Position numbers and translations under genes: made by a program. From Rhipicephalus microplus (lineage: Eukaryota > Arthropoda > Arachnida > Ixodida > Ixodidae): a stretch of DNA of 64,000 bases. Positions 11,239 to 23,135 of the stretch are shown here, piece by piece. The notes under the pieces are model-generated. The model did not search any database and was not told where the DNA came from. It was given only the letters and a program-made list of their open reading frames with translations. The stretch is taken from assembly GCF_043290135.1 (NCBI RefSeq), contig NC_134700.1, forward strand, positions 163,580,053 through 163,644,052, written 5' to 3'. Each line of letters begins with the position of its first letter. Positions within the stretch are counted from its first letter, which is position 1.

Positions 11239-11930
11239 ATTTTTCCACGGCTCAAGGCGAAGATTTTCAGTTGTGCGTGGGTTAGGAAGACATAAAGCTG
11301 AAGCGTATTAAAAGAGTCGATAATATGCCTGCATTGCCAGTGACTATGTTTCAACGCAGTGAACCATGGAGCACATGCAAAAAAAGTTACTGCTGCAAAC
11401 GCTTATCAATAACGCAGATGAATATAACACACACAGATATATGCGCAAACACACACACTCAATGGGTGTCATATATACGCATGAAAAGTATACGCATGTC
11501 CTGTTTATAAATATTCCTGTCAGGCGCAGTCTCTCACTGCACAGTTTTTCGTGATTCAATGTCACAAACTTCACCACTTACCAAAAGAGAAGCTATACTG
11601 CTTTCACTAACGTTCCGTGCAGCGTAATCTCAAAACCACTGATGTAGAATCTAAATGATTATTCATGACACGCAGCGTAAGAAGGCTATACTTGCCAGAG
11701 TAACGTGGCTGATTGGGGACAGATCAAATGTAAAGGTAATTTTGGAAAGCCAACAGACGCATGCTGTATTGCTTTTTCAAAGTGAATTGGTTCAGTGTCT
11801 CAAGGAAAGAGTAGTAAAAACAAGTCATCATGTTATTCACTTATACCATTGAATAATTGATTGATTGATTGATCGATCGATCGATTGAGTGAAGCACCAC
11901 ATCGGTAACACACTCGCGCAACGTTGGCTA
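11239..11930. other. no gene; GATT/GATC patch near 11,855-11,888
   Basis: A short GATT-GATC repeat at about 11,855-11,888 resembles the tail of Ruka-type SINEs, but no SINE body is attached. Otherwise nothing. Confidence 0.4.
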
Positions 11931-11939
11931 CTATATATT

Positions 11940-12480
11940 TCTCATTGATTATCGTGATCGTCAACGTGACTATGGCCACTGCAGAGAAAAGGCCTCTGCC
12001 ATGCTCTAATAAACCCTGTGCTCTGCTTACTGCTACCACATTATTCCCTCAAGCATTTCAACTCTATCTGTCCCCTTAGCTCATCGTCTTCCCCTCCTGC
12101 TCTGCTTACTGCTGCCACATTATGCCCACAAGCATCTCAACCCTACCTGTCCCCTTAGCTCATCGTCTTCCCCTCGCAAGTTTGCCTTCTTTAGAATAAA
12201 GTCAGATACCCTTAATCACCAACGGTTCTCCTGCCTACGCACTACAAGCTCTGCCCTATTTCTTCTTTCTCATTTAAACAATGATGTCCTAAACCCCCGT
12301 TTGTTCCCTGGCCCACTATCCTCGCTTCTTGTTCTTTATGGTTACAGCTATCATTTTGTCTTTCCGTTGTTGGCTGTGTTGTAGTACTCAATATAGGTTC
12401 AATCATCTTTGTAAGCCTCAATGTTTTTCTTCCGCAGCTGTGTAGTCTCTGTAGGAATATAAATACCCGAGTCTTTTCTT
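11940..12480 (-). mobile_element. diverged RTE-type LINE 3' fragment with internal duplication
   Basis: On the minus strand the sequence follows the same 3' layout as the other RTE copies (compare 19.1-19.5 kb), including CACTGCAG near the end and TAAGGGTATCTGACTTTATT further up. About 79 bp is duplicated in tandem: TGCTCTGCTTACTGCTRCCA starts near 12,019 and 12,098. Heavily mutated. Confidence 0.68.
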
Positions 12481-12484
12481 TTCC

Positions 12485-12600
12485 TTATCCGCTTCCGTAG
12501 GAGGTCTGTCACCGGAGTGGAATCAAACGCGCGACCTTGTTTTACACATGTGGAAATTGCTGTTGCTCATGTATCTCAGGGTAGGCTTGTATCATCCTTC
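12485..12600 (-). mobile_element. possible degenerate tRNA-derived SINE
   Basis: On the minus strand GGTCGCGCGTTTGATTCC resembles a B box followed by a SINE-like junction. The A box is not clear. Weak. Confidence 0.25.
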
Positions 12601-13420
12601 GTAAACGAGAGCAACGTGGTTCCACCCAGGCATGCCACCTTTACGACGCTCATGTTTCTCATTAGCACACTACGGCGAAAATTCGTGGTTCTGAAATAGT
12701 AGGTTAAAATTGCAGTCTCTTTAAGGCGTAAATGGTTATTAACCTTTTTTCTACCATGAAAAATTAAGACAATTCAATAAACGTTGCAGGATATTTCTTT
12801 TTCAAATGAAACGATACCATTATTTCAATTCAACGCAGTTGCTGTATTTCGCAAATTCAATGAGGAATACCTCGAAGATGGCTTTTCCGCGTGGCAATAG
12901 AATGAAAGATGGCGATAAAACTTAAGAGGACACACAACAAGCACAGATCGGACAAGTGTAGTCATCTAGTTTCAAGCAACACAATTACACCCGGTAAAGT
13001 CATCATTGCTACCATCTGGGACCATCTTTTGCTGATGGCGAGTAAAGTCGTCGTCGGTTGTTTAGTAGCAGAAGTCGTGAGCAATATACTTGTAAACGAA
13101 AAAAAAGGGTTCAGGCAAAACATTAACTCTCAACGTAGCTTTTTGGGCTAGTTGGTTATACGCGTCAAAAAGTGGCATAGTCACCTCCTCGTCCGCGTGT
13201 GTCAGCGCTATGCCACATTTCGAAAAATAATAAGGCATTTCTACAGGGTCTTGGTAGTAAAATGAAATAACGTATTGTGATAGAAGCTGACACAAGCCAT
13301 AGTTTCCGACACATTGAACTACCTGGACCAATCAATGTCCTACAATGAGAGCTTACGAACGCCAGACCTTCTCTAAAGCTCCGTTGCTAGCCGTTCGTGC
13401 GTACTAAACCATCTTTCCCC
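12600..13420. other. no gene recognised
   Basis: No motif-bearing frame and no repeat I recognise. Confidence 0.45.
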
Positions 13421-13615
13421 CTTAAGGATGTTATGTAAAGTTTAAACTAACACCCTACATTAAGGGTGTTCTGACAAACCCAATCATTCATGTTATGAAT
13501 GTTTCAAAACACCAAAACACTCTCGACAAGAGTGTTTTTGTTCGCCAATACACTGTTATTGTAGGGAGTTAGTTATAGACACGGCAAAGCACCCTTACGG
13601 GTGCAAACTGGATTA
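13420..13615. repeat. hairpin-rich ACACCC/GGGTGT patch
   Basis: Short palindromes follow one another: AACACCCTACATTAAGGGTG, AACACTCTCGACAAGAGTGT and AGCACCCTTACGGGTGC. The style and words match the subterminal arrays of the 9-kb insertion at 47.8 and 56.5 kb. I do not find that element's terminal repeat here, so this may be a diverged or truncated relative. Confidence 0.5.
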
Positions 13616-13875
13616 CAGTGCGCATGGTAGAAACTCCCGCTTAGACACGTCCTGCGTCAAGCAAACATGCACCAATACTTTAGTGAAGTAAAGTGTACCT
13701 TATCTATTTTTGCCTTGATCAGTGTTATAAAGCATACTTTAGGCGGCGAAAAAAAGTCAGCACCCGCAGGAAGAACCTAAAGCTTCATAATTGAGTTCTC
13801 CAAAAGCCTCCAAGGATACTACATGAGGAATCAATTAGCAAGTAAACTATTGTTTGTATATTTCATCACTGGTTT
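13616..13875. other. no gene recognised
   Basis: Nothing recognised. Confidence 0.4.
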
Positions 13876-13879
13876 CCAT

Positions 13880-14315
13880 AAAAAATCACGGCGCATTCAC
13901 GAAGTGAATGATGATGAGTAGGGTGAAGCACCCGTCTATCGGTCCGTGTGGTCATGTGTTCGTGCATCCGGACGATCTCAAGGACGGACGGATGGACGGA
14001 TGGATGGACGGATGATTGGAAGCACGGATGGATGGGCGCACGAATGGACCGGAGCATGGACGACAAACAGACGGACGGATGCATGTCAGGACCCACTGAC
14101 GGAAGCACGGACAGAAGTATGGATGGACAGACGGACGGAAGGGCTTACGGATGAACAGAAACACAGACACGGACGAACGGATGGATAGAAGCACAAACGA
14201 ATTGACGGATGGGCGAACGGATGTACGCACGGACGGATGGACACACGGGTGGACGTATGGGCGCTTCGTTGCACTCATGGTCATTCACTCCGTGAATATG
14301 CCGTGAAAACCACTA
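13880..14315. mobile_element. minisatellite-bearing repeat, copy 1 (foldback form)
   Basis: Core is a GGAC/GGAT-type minisatellite (GGACGGATGGATGGACGGAT-like units, about 13,980-14,255). The left end (CACGAAGTGAATGATGATGAGTAGG) is the reverse complement of the right end (CACTCATGGTCATTCACTCC), so both flanks are the same terminus. The same flanks frame arrays at 29.9 and 58.4 kb, so this is a dispersed mobile family and not a simple repeat. No transposition gene is visible. Confidence 0.6.
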
Positions 14316-14401
14316 ACGCTATGCATATATAATACTTTCAAGGACATATACACACAATGTCATCTATTGAGCAACTCATAAACTAAAGCTGGGTATACAT
14401 A

Positions 14402-14460
<59 letters not shown>

Positions 14461-14475
14461 ATACTAATACTAATA
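14402..14475 (+). repeat. ACT microsatellite
   Basis: Perfect ACT triplets, then three ACTAAT-type units. A GGAGCTTCGCCCC word at about 14,508 resembles the other terminus of the minisatellite-bearing family. Confidence 0.92.
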
Positions 14476-15750
14476 CAACAGAGAAGGTAATAGCCCATGG
14501 CATAGGGAGCTTCGCCCCTGAACGTCAGCACAAAACTTCCGGCTGTAAAATTACAATACGATCACGAGAAACGCAAAAGTACAGAAGAACAAGTTTCGAG
14601 TTTCTTTAAGTGCACCTAACTAAATTAAACCAAAACGACCGCAGCACTGAAAGCAACCACAGCTGGTGAATGTACCATTTGCTGCTTGACTGTGCTATGA
14701 GCAACAATAGAGGGGTTTAACAAACGATTGTACGATGATTGCTTTCTTACACTAGAGAAAGAGATGTCGAAATTCACCAAAGCGTTCTACAAATTTAGAT
14801 GTTGTTTTTTCTCTCTTGAAATAGAATGTTCTCTGATTGTTCCGCCATAGTATATCTGTGCGAGCGTGAGTAAAGAAGCAAGACATGCAGACTCGATCTC
14901 AATTTACAACAATTTTTTCACAGATCCTGAACGTTCATTCTAACGTTGACTGATCCTAAGGTCGACGTAAAGCCCGGATTTGCTCCACAAAGACTATATG
15001 GTATATTTATCCGGCATTGATACTATTTCCCTAATTGTTTTCAATAAGGTAAGCGTCCGGATATTCCTGCACCTCCAGCATAAGGTCACTAAAGTTGATT
15101 GCATGGAGTCTGCTCTGTGGCAGCAGGTTGAAGGAACCTCTCACTAGAGGTCGTTGCAGCCGAGTGATTCATGCGATTGCAGCCTTGCCTTCGTCTAATC
15201 ATGCTAATAAAGATATGCCGTTTTCATCTTTGCCGTCTGCTGATAATGCCCAGCGTTCCACGAATTCAGACTGTCATAGACTGTGCACAAATATGTATGA
15301 CCCCGTTTGTCATGATGCTGTGCTTGCAAACAACGTTGTTTTTATATCGACGAAACAAAACGTTACAGCCGCTCGTACAACAACAAAAGTGCAGTTGAAT
15401 TTTGAGAAGTACGTGGTAGAGAGTACAACTAAAGAAAGAAGTGCGAAAGAGTAAGTATGAAGCTAAAGGTTGGGTTCTTAAGTCTTGGTAAGTTTTGCAC
15501 ATCTCTTTCATTGAATGCTTTTTCTTTCCTGATCGCGCTTACATTTTATTGCTCAGAAATCATAAATCTTTACTGAAAAATTAATGAAGCGTACAGCGAC
15601 GCGAGTTTTGGAACGACACATATGAGGCACGAGACGAAAGCAAGGCGACAAGATAAACCACATGCCTAATGCATGCTTGCATAATTTCAGGCGGAATAGT
15701 TGGGGACGGTGCAGTCATGGCAGGAGATGACTGGGATTGCGCTCGATAAG
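14476..15750. other. no gene recognised
   Basis: A 119-codon plus frame at 15,095-15,454 has no recognised motif. No repeat family identified. Confidence 0.45.
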
Positions 15751-15754
15751 TGTG

Positions 15755-16318
15755 CGGTCTGAATAGAGAGAGAGAGGAAACTTTATTAGAACTTGGCTGG
15801 CAGCTTGGTCTTGGTGGCCTCAGATGGCGGCGCTGAGTCCCTGAACTCGGGCGGCATCTTCGGCCTGCCGGACAGCCCAGAGCTGGTCGTTGAGCTCCGA
15901 GCTTCTGAGCGCCGCCTCCCAGCGGCGGCGTCGCCGACGGAGAAGGTCCCCCGCGGCTCCCGCAGACGGGACGGCGGCGGGAACGAGTGAGCTCGAGGCT
16001 TCCTGTTGCCTGGTATTGGCAGCCGCCATAGGCGCATCGCGAACGGCGGCCGTTTCTCGACCATTGTTATCGGCGCATTCCCAGAGCATGTGGCGCAGCG
16101 TTGCTCTGTGCCCGCATGCTTTACATAGATCGGTAATGTGTAAGTGCGGGTAGCAGTGGCGTAAGACGACCGGGCTGGGGTAAGAGTGGGTTTGTAGTAA
16201 GCGATAGCTTACGGCATCGTGTCTGTTTAATTTGTCATGCGGTGGCGGGAACTTTCGCCTTTCCAGTCTGTAGTGTTGCGTAATATCTCGGAACGTGATG
16301 AGACGATCGGTCTGAATA
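15755..16318 (-). mobile_element. 5'-truncated LINE 3' end with 11-bp target duplication
   Basis: Minus-strand sequence encodes a LINE C-terminal zinc-finger: DLCKACGHRATLRHMLWECA, the CxxCG...HxLWxC pattern, with RWEAALRSSELNDQLWAVRQ near the terminus. The tail is AG-rich at the left end. CGGTCTGAATA flanks both sides (15755-15765 and 16308-16318). The insert itself is 15766-16307 and unusually GC-rich compared with its surroundings. The finger probably binds element RNA. Clade is uncertain (I, R1 or related). Confidence 0.85.
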
Positions 16319-16660
16319 AAATTTTTCAGTTATTAGTTGCACGTGGTCTTGTATTTATTGTGCTTCTTTTGTGACCGTCTTTTTATGCAATCCCAAATAG
16401 AGAACCAGAGCCAACTCACTATACTTCCAATGGTTCAATATTTTCTCACGCAGGTTTCTAAAAAAGCCTACTGGCAAACGCACGCTTACTTAGTACTACT
16501 AATTCACCCGAATCTTCCTTCGTATCTCAAGGTTTCAGGTGCACTATCTGCCGGTGTCAAGCTGTCTTTTCGTTAATTTTACTTTCTTCCCATCCCCATC
16601 ACAGTGGCTATAATACACGTTAAACAGCACAAGTGATGTTCTCTATGACTACTACAGATG
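16319..16660. other. no gene recognised
   Basis: A 79-codon frame without motif; nothing else. Confidence 0.4.
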
Positions 16661-16662
16661 CA

Positions 16663-16763
16663 CTAGAGAGATTTAGTGGACCGGACACAGCCTGCCATTG
16701 GAAATAGCTGGCCGGTTGCGTCGGCAAAACAATTGTGGACGCTCTACTAAATCTGTCTTTTAG
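16663..16763. mobile_element. small MITE-like inverted-repeat element
   Basis: Left AGAGAGATTTAGTGGACCGG and right (reverse complement) AGACAGATTTAGTAGAGCGT bracket about 93 bp. The shared AGACAGATTTAG start links it with the 11.1-kb copy. Non-coding. Confidence 0.5.
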
Positions 16764-19090
16764 CTCCTAGTTTTCTTTGAAGAGCCCCTAAACTGCGCTG
16801 GTAGATACACTTGGTAGTTTAGTGTTCGCGCAAACGTTATTTTAGCGTTAGCCTGTAGGTAGGTACACTGCGCAGCTCTTCTAGTGCTTGCTACAGCAAA
16901 CGCTAGTGGAGCTACACGCGTTTGTTCGTATCGTTCATTGCTACGCGGCATTCGTGGACTCGTCTGTACCCCTCTCCGAGTGGCTTTCCAAAGTGTGCGA
17001 AGTGAAAACGCAAAGAGCGCACGTGTTTGCCAACAGAAAACAGGTCCTTCTTCGCCCAAAGACAGCATCTGTTGATAGTGACGTCACCTAATTGGCATGT
17101 TGCGTCACGCAGCTGTTCTGGGTTTTGCAAAACACGGTAGCAAAGCATGGAGCGGTGGTGACAGAGGAGAAAGGATTTATTTTAATCAAGGATTTTTTTT
17201 GGGGGGGAATACGATCTTGATTGTGAGTCGGGGTCGAGAAGGTGGATGTGATGGGTTGCTATTTTTTGTGCTCTATATACAATGGGTAGAAAGAATTTCG
17301 AAGGGAATGGAAGGTCCCGGTTGCCACCCCATCACTGCGCCAGTGATTGAACTATGTAAAAGTGTTAGATAGAGGCGGCTGTAAGGAACGCCGTTGTATA
17401 AACTTAGGAGGAGTTTCTATGTCCGGGACCCCTGGAGCACCCGAGCGTCTCTTGGTGGTTTAAGGGCCCTTTAAGGTTTTTTCTTGTTTAGCGTGCCTAC
17501 TACGATATAGCATGCCCGCATGCGTCGCGTGGCTAACCCTTCCAGCTTACCCTTCAGCCCAGCTGCCACTTCCCAGCAGCTGCAGCGCTGCAACTGCTTG
17601 CCTCTTGTGCAGTACTTTTGTTTCCCCATTGAGTCCTTGCATTGAGTACTTTTTATTATGAACAACAGCCTGAGTGAGAAGTTCGATGACAAAACCCGAG
17701 CCATTGGCCGACACTTCCGTGCCCCGAGCTCAGGTCGGTGTTAGCGAACGTCTTAGCAGAGCAAATTGCGTTGACGTGGCGGCAGATAGCAGGTGATGGA
17801 TAACCACGTGAGGCAGCGCAGTAAGTGGACGGGAACCCCTTGCCGCCCATAGCGGATGTATAGTGAGCGAAGTGCACCAGAATGATCCAAAGAAAGGCGA
17901 CGTCGAGAAAACATGTCGCCCGATTGTGATCGATAAAAAAAGTGTACGGCAAAACAAGCTTGGATGATCAGACGATGAAGGAACAGACCAACAAACAGGA
18001 ACTGGGAAAGAACAAAGCCGAGAAATCCCAGACGAGATGAGGGGGAACATGGGTAATGCGGCACGCTTACTACATAGGGAGGAGCAGAGTATGGGCTACA
18101 AAGTGAAAAATGGCATCCCTTCAGCGAAGTCGGACCATCAGGTGATGAGCGAGCCTCAATATGAACGTGCGTTCCATTCCGCGAAAGCTGGGGCGACGGA
18201 TCTTCGGCCAGTTTGATGTACCTTCCGCGCCCACGACGATTAATGTATTTCGTGTAAACACAGACTCTGGAAGCTCACCCTCGTCTTGCTGTATGCACTT
18301 TATTTAAGGCTTTGCTGCATTCATGGCCAATAATAGGTAAGCTGCAGTTTTTGTAACAAATTGCTGCACGCAAGAGGCCAGTAATCGTCATGAAGGGGGA
18401 GGGGGTTGCAATCTTGCCGCTGGTTTCATATCAAATCACTGTCTGTCTTGCTCGTAGTGAGGTGACGCTAAAAAGGCTGTGGTTGCTCACGTTCCATCTT
18501 GAACACGCTGCCACCAGCCATCGCATAGCGTAAACCACGCGCCCCCATGATTGTTTTCACAAAAACGACAGCGCAGTACATGCACGCCTCTGTACACACG
18601 CAACCCATGCGCAGGCGAAGGACAGTGGCGCGCTCCCGCTTAGCGCATATTCCAGGTACCACCAATGTCTTCCCAAGCGGTTTGTATCGTTCTGTGACAC
18701 CTTAATATGTATGTAGTAAGCTATACTTACTGAGGTGGAGCCGTTTAGCATGACTTATTGAGAGCCGCGCTGTGCATGGCCGAAGAGCAGGGATGTCACA
18801 CGGCACACAGCTGACGCGCAGATGAAGGCCTAGAAGCTCCACGTGTCACTAAAGGGCTGACCCTTGGCTCGCGTGAGCTCGTTCGTTAGTCTGTCCGTCC
18901 GTTTATATCTCAAGTTACATGTATCCTGGCATAGCGGAGCTGTGTCAGCGCTAACTGTTTTTTTCAACATGAAAGTTTTTTACGCAGGAGTCCACCAAGA
19001 GATCACTGAAGCTGTCTGGGATGCGACATTGACAAACTGAACGCTAACAAATTAGTATAAGAAAAATCTCTTGCCTAAGGATATCGAACC
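16764..19090. other. no gene recognised
   Basis: Three overlapping minus frames of about 100 codons at 17,656-18,064 show no motif. An AATAAAA on the minus strand near 17,658 and a leader-like purine-rich stretch could be part of an LTR, but there is no second copy in the window to prove it. Confidence 0.4.
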
Positions 19091-19095
19091 TGTTC

Positions 19096-20040
19096 ATCAT
19101 CATCATCAGCCTAACTACGTCCACTGCAGGACAAATGCCTCTCCCATGTTCCGCCAGTCAACTAGGTCCTGTGCTTGCTGCTACTAATTTATACCCGCAA
19201 TCTTCTTAATCTAATCTGCCCACCTAACCTTCTGTCTCCCACTAGCCCGCTTGCTTTCTCTGGAAATCCATAGTTACCCTTAACCACCAGCGGTTATCCT
19301 GTCTACGCGCTACATGTCCGGCCCATGTCCATTTTCTCTTCTTGATTTCTACTATGATATCCTTAACCCCAGTTTGTTCCCTGATCTACTCTGCTCTCTT
19401 CTTGTCCCTTAGGGTTGCACCTATCACTTTCCTTTCTATTGTTCACTGCGTCATCCTCAACGTAAGTTGAACCCTCTTTGTAAGTCTCCAGCTTTCTGCA
19501 CCGTAACTAAGTACCGGCAAAATGCAGCTGTTATACACCTTCCTCTTGAGGGATAGTGGCAATCTACCTGTCATGATTGGAGAGTGCTTGCCAAATGTGC
19601 TCCAACCTATTTTTATTCATCTAGTTACTTCCATTTCGTGGTTCGGCTCCACGGTTATTACCTGTCCTAAGTAGACCTAATCTTTTACAACTTTAACAGC
19701 ACTATTACTTATCTCGAAGCGCTGCTTTGTTCTAGGGTTGTTGAACACTACTTTCATTTTCTGCAGATTAATAATAAAACCTACCTTTCCGCTCTCATTG
19801 TATAACTCCATAATAATGAATCGCAATTCGTCCCCTGAGTTACTCAGCAATGATATGTCATCGCGAAGCGCAGGTTAGTAAGGTACTCTCCAATAAATCT
19901 CATCCCTAACTCTTCCCCTTCTAGGCCTCTGAAAACCTCCTGTAAGCACGTGGTAAATAGCATTGGGGAGATTGTATACCCCTGCCTTACACCTTTCTTG
20001 ATTGGTATTCTGTTTCTTTCTTTATGAAGCACTATGGTAG
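19096..20040 (-). mobile_element. 5'-truncated RTE-type LINE, RT to 3' tail
   Basis: The minus strand reads RT motif IPIKKGVRQGYTISPMLFT (about 20,010-19,950), then LRFA, where a frameshift destroys the YADD-type catalytic motif, then the long C-terminal region and a CAT/GAT tail at 19,096-19,107. Near 19,510 this copy holds uninterrupted GCCGGTAC on the minus strand, the site that is split in the 45-57 kb copy. That makes it a reference for the empty insertion site. Dead copy. Confidence 0.85.
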
Positions 20041-20045
20041 CAATT

Positions 20046-20290
20046 GATCGATCCTATCACGCATCTTTAAGCAAGAAGTGCCCGGTGCCCTACCCGCAAA
20101 GCTATACCGGAACAAGTCAACAGAGTTCCACAAATGTGCCTTACATCTCACACATTCTCTGCCGTGCTGTGCTCGCTGTTGGGCGGACAAGGCGGTGCTA
20201 CCGTCTATGGGTGGTGAAGTATTGCGTCATGATACTAAGTAGCACTGATTAAGAATAATTCAGCGATTGCGTAGTTAAAGAATGGCCTCT
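20046..20290. other. no gene recognised
   Basis: Nothing recognised. Confidence 0.35.
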
Positions 20291-20299
20291 GAGTTATCT

Positions 20300-20965
20300 C
20301 CTCCTGCTTTCTTTCCTACTGCGTGTCACTAGGCAACACGCAGTGTCGTCAAGGCTACGCGAAGTTCTCTTTAACGACAAGTACAAACTAAGCGGTGAAT
20401 ATAAGCTTCCGAACCCCAAGAAGGAGGTGCAACCCACCTGTGGAAAGAATCATGTAACTAAGTTCGTTGAGTGCGCCCAAGCTGTTGTCTACATGTTTCT
20501 GCTGTCGTGTGTGCGGTGTACATAGGGCAGACTGGTAGGTGTACTAAGGACCGCTTGCGCGAGTACTCTTGCAATGTAAAAAACAAAATTTCTTCTGGTG
20601 GTTTCCTTGCTATACATTGTAAGACTTGTGGATGCAGTCTATGTTGTGACCAGTGTGTCATCTTGGGCCGCAGTCGTAAGCAGTTGACACGGGAAATTAT
20701 TGAGGCGAATGCGATCCCAAGATGCGCGAAGCTGTGTGTAAGTACGCCATCTGAGGCCTTAGCTCAAAAAGAGCTCAATTTTTCGGAGCACCTGCTGTGA
20801 AGCATTGATATAGAATTTTTAATTTGAAATCAGATCACAACTATGTTTTCTTGATAGTGTGCTGTGCCACACGAGTAGGGTTCTGTCGTGCGTGCGGCGT
20901 CACGTGAAATGAGCTATATAATGTGTTGTAAGGGTACGCAATAAACAAAAGTTGAAAGTTAGCGC
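20300..20965 (+). mobile_element. Penelope-like element 3' end, GIY-YIG endonuclease remnant
   Basis: Plus-strand frames encode VYIGQTGRCTKDRLREYSCN, LAIHCKTCGCSLCCDQCVIL, GRSRKQLTREIIEANAIPRC and end QKELNFSEHLL at 20,800. Just upstream, in another frame, HVTKFVECAQAVVY is the expected lead-in, so one frameshift separates them. The 3' untranslated part ends with AATAAACAAAAGTTGAAAG at about 20,939. Reverse transcriptase is absent (5' truncation). The catalytic GIY-like tract and the arginine of the R...E core remain visible. Confidence 0.85.
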
Positions 20966-21220
20966 TCACACTACCGTCTGTTTTTTTTCGTCTTCTTGAC
21001 TGCATAGTATCTTTCATTCACGCTCAAACTAAGTTGCGCTAAAGCAATATCAATTTTGTATTACGGTTTATGGCCAAAGCTTCGGCTTGAGCAGCTCCGC
21101 TGATAAAATTCCAACTACAATTTCTATAAACTACGCACTTCTGTATTACTCTAAACTGCCTACCCCATTTCAATGACATACGTACCTGTGCTTAGCTTAG
21201 TTCTCCTTTGTAGCTACAGA
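20966..21220. other. no gene recognised
   Basis: Nothing recognised. Confidence 0.35.
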
Positions 21221-21221
21221 T

Positions 21222-23135
21222 ACGTGAGACGTCGTAAAGATGGACGATGGAGCCGTGCCGATCTCGCCGCTATATTTCTAGGGACGAAGCAGAGCAACGG
21301 TGGCTGCTGCTGCATCCAAACCACCAGTAGCGTTAGCTTGTTCTTTTCTGCTCGCGCCTCCAGCTAGGAAAGAGCTGCGCGAGAGGTGTGTCATGGTGAT
21401 TGGTAAACGATGATGAAGATGATGATGAGTCGTGATGATGATGACGCTACAAAATAATCTTCCTCCTCCACCATAGAAAAGAACCTGCAATAAAAACAAC
21501 GACCGCGTATGGAGGAACTATCGGGAGCTAATGGTTCTCTGGTTGGTTAGACTGGGCGTAGTGCATGGCTATAAGACTCGAGGGCCCTGCGGCCATGAAC
21601 AAACGGATCCAATGATTATCTGGTGTGATCGCCCTAGAGCCCACCTTGCGTCGTGAAAGGTCGCGGCTGGCAATGGGGCCCAGAGGTAGACTTGCAGGTA
21701 GGCGCCGAAGGACCTGTGCTGGCGATGTTGGCGAAATGATGCAATATATTACAGGCGGCGGGTCGGTGGGGGCACCTGGACTTGTGTAAGCACCTTCAGT
21801 AATCGGCATATGAGGGCTCGTGCACAGGTTAGCATGGTCGACGGCTGCCACTGTGACAGTTGTGGCATGTGTGGTGCGCTCTACCATTGGGGGAGCAGGC
21901 TTGTCATCCTAAGGCGCGTCAGTCATGGTCACAGCGCCTTGGAAGTTCAACCGTAGTTGGTCGGGCACTTGAACTTTGGCTTCGGGAGACTACGAGGGGA
22001 GGCTGATTGCTGCTGGCAAATCGCACAGAGCGTTGAGTTAGACAGAAGGTCGGGATCGTAGGTCAACGTCTATGGCGACTCCTCCACGACTGGCGGTCCT
22101 ATTGCAAGCTCGACACTGTCCGCGGCAGTGGAAGCCTCCAGGGCATGCGGCATGATAGCCGTAGTAGTGTATCTCGGCTTCGAGATGTCGCGGGCCGACG
22201 ATGTTCGGGAATACGTGTGGGTGGCAGGCACGTGTGAAGGACCTTTGCACGAGGGCTTCGAGGGAACGGACCTCTCTGTGAAGAGCTCAGTCTAAGTGGG
22301 GGAGTGTTTTACTTCGTCGTCGTGGTGAAAAGCAGGAATAGATGCTTCTGTAGCCGGATTTGAGGTTGAAGGAGCTGACCGGGGGAGCAAGGTCTTGCTC
22401 CAAGGAGGGCTCCGGGTCACCATTGGTCTGTAGTGGGAGAGACGAGAAGTGGTGAAGTCGGCCGATGGGGCCATGTCGATCTCGCAGCTTCATTGGGAAC
22501 TGCCTAAAGGGGTGGCTGCCCGCACACAAACCAGTAGGTGCCTGGTCAAGGGAAGGCATCGGTTCGGTTGTTACCACGCGCTGCGGTGCAGTGTGAACCT
22601 GGAAGTCTCCAGTCCCCCGAAGCGGGTGGTACGTGTGGCTATAGCAGGGGAGCTCTGTAGTGCAGAGAGCGTCATATGGCTGGAGCTCGATGTGGATGTG
22701 GCCGCAAGATGTCGTTGCCCTACCAACAACGTGTTGACCAAGATAGTGTTCGTCAGTGGCTCTGCTATGAGGCTAATCAGTGCGCGAGTGGCATCGAGGT
22801 GGTGGAACCAAGCTCGTGTGAAGGCCGTGTGGAAAGGCTTCACTGGCGGGCAGAGTCGCGGAAGTGTGGCAGCGGCCGCTCGTCGATGGCCTGGTTCTGC
22901 GGGTCACCACTATAACGAGAGACATGAGACGTCGTGAAGGGGGCCCACGTGGCCGTGCCAATTTGGCCACTTTGTTTCTAGGGCTCAAGCAGAGTGGCAG
23001 CGGCTGCAGCGTCCGAAAACCGATAGTAGTAAGAACTCACTTTTTCCTGCCCGTGCCTTAATTACAGGCAACAACTTCGCGAGAGGCCCGATGCAGTGGT
23101 TGGTAACGGTGATAATGATGACGATGATGATAACA
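21222..23135. repeat. region bounded by diverged direct repeats
   Basis: About 210 bp at 21,222-21,440 (GAGACGTCGTAAAGATGGAC... CTAGGGACGAAGCAGAG) recurs at 22,925-23,130 (GAGACGTCGTGAAGGGGGCC... CTAGGGCTCAAGCAGAG), each ending in GAT-rich sequence. A shorter related segment (GAAGTCGGCCGATGGGGCCA) lies at about 22,452. The interior is GC-rich with short open minus frames (for example 22,250-22,038 and 22,843-22,571) that I cannot assign. It could be an LTR-type element with decayed LTRs or a diverged tandem array. Confidence 0.4.

Noticed and set aside
13946..14284. Aspartate/glycine- or proline/serine-rich frames
   Set aside because: Translations of the GGAC/GGAT minisatellite; open on both strands with no domain.
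17656..18064. LTR or protein-coding region on the minus strand
   Set aside because: Three overlapping frames without motifs and no second LTR copy; not enough to call.
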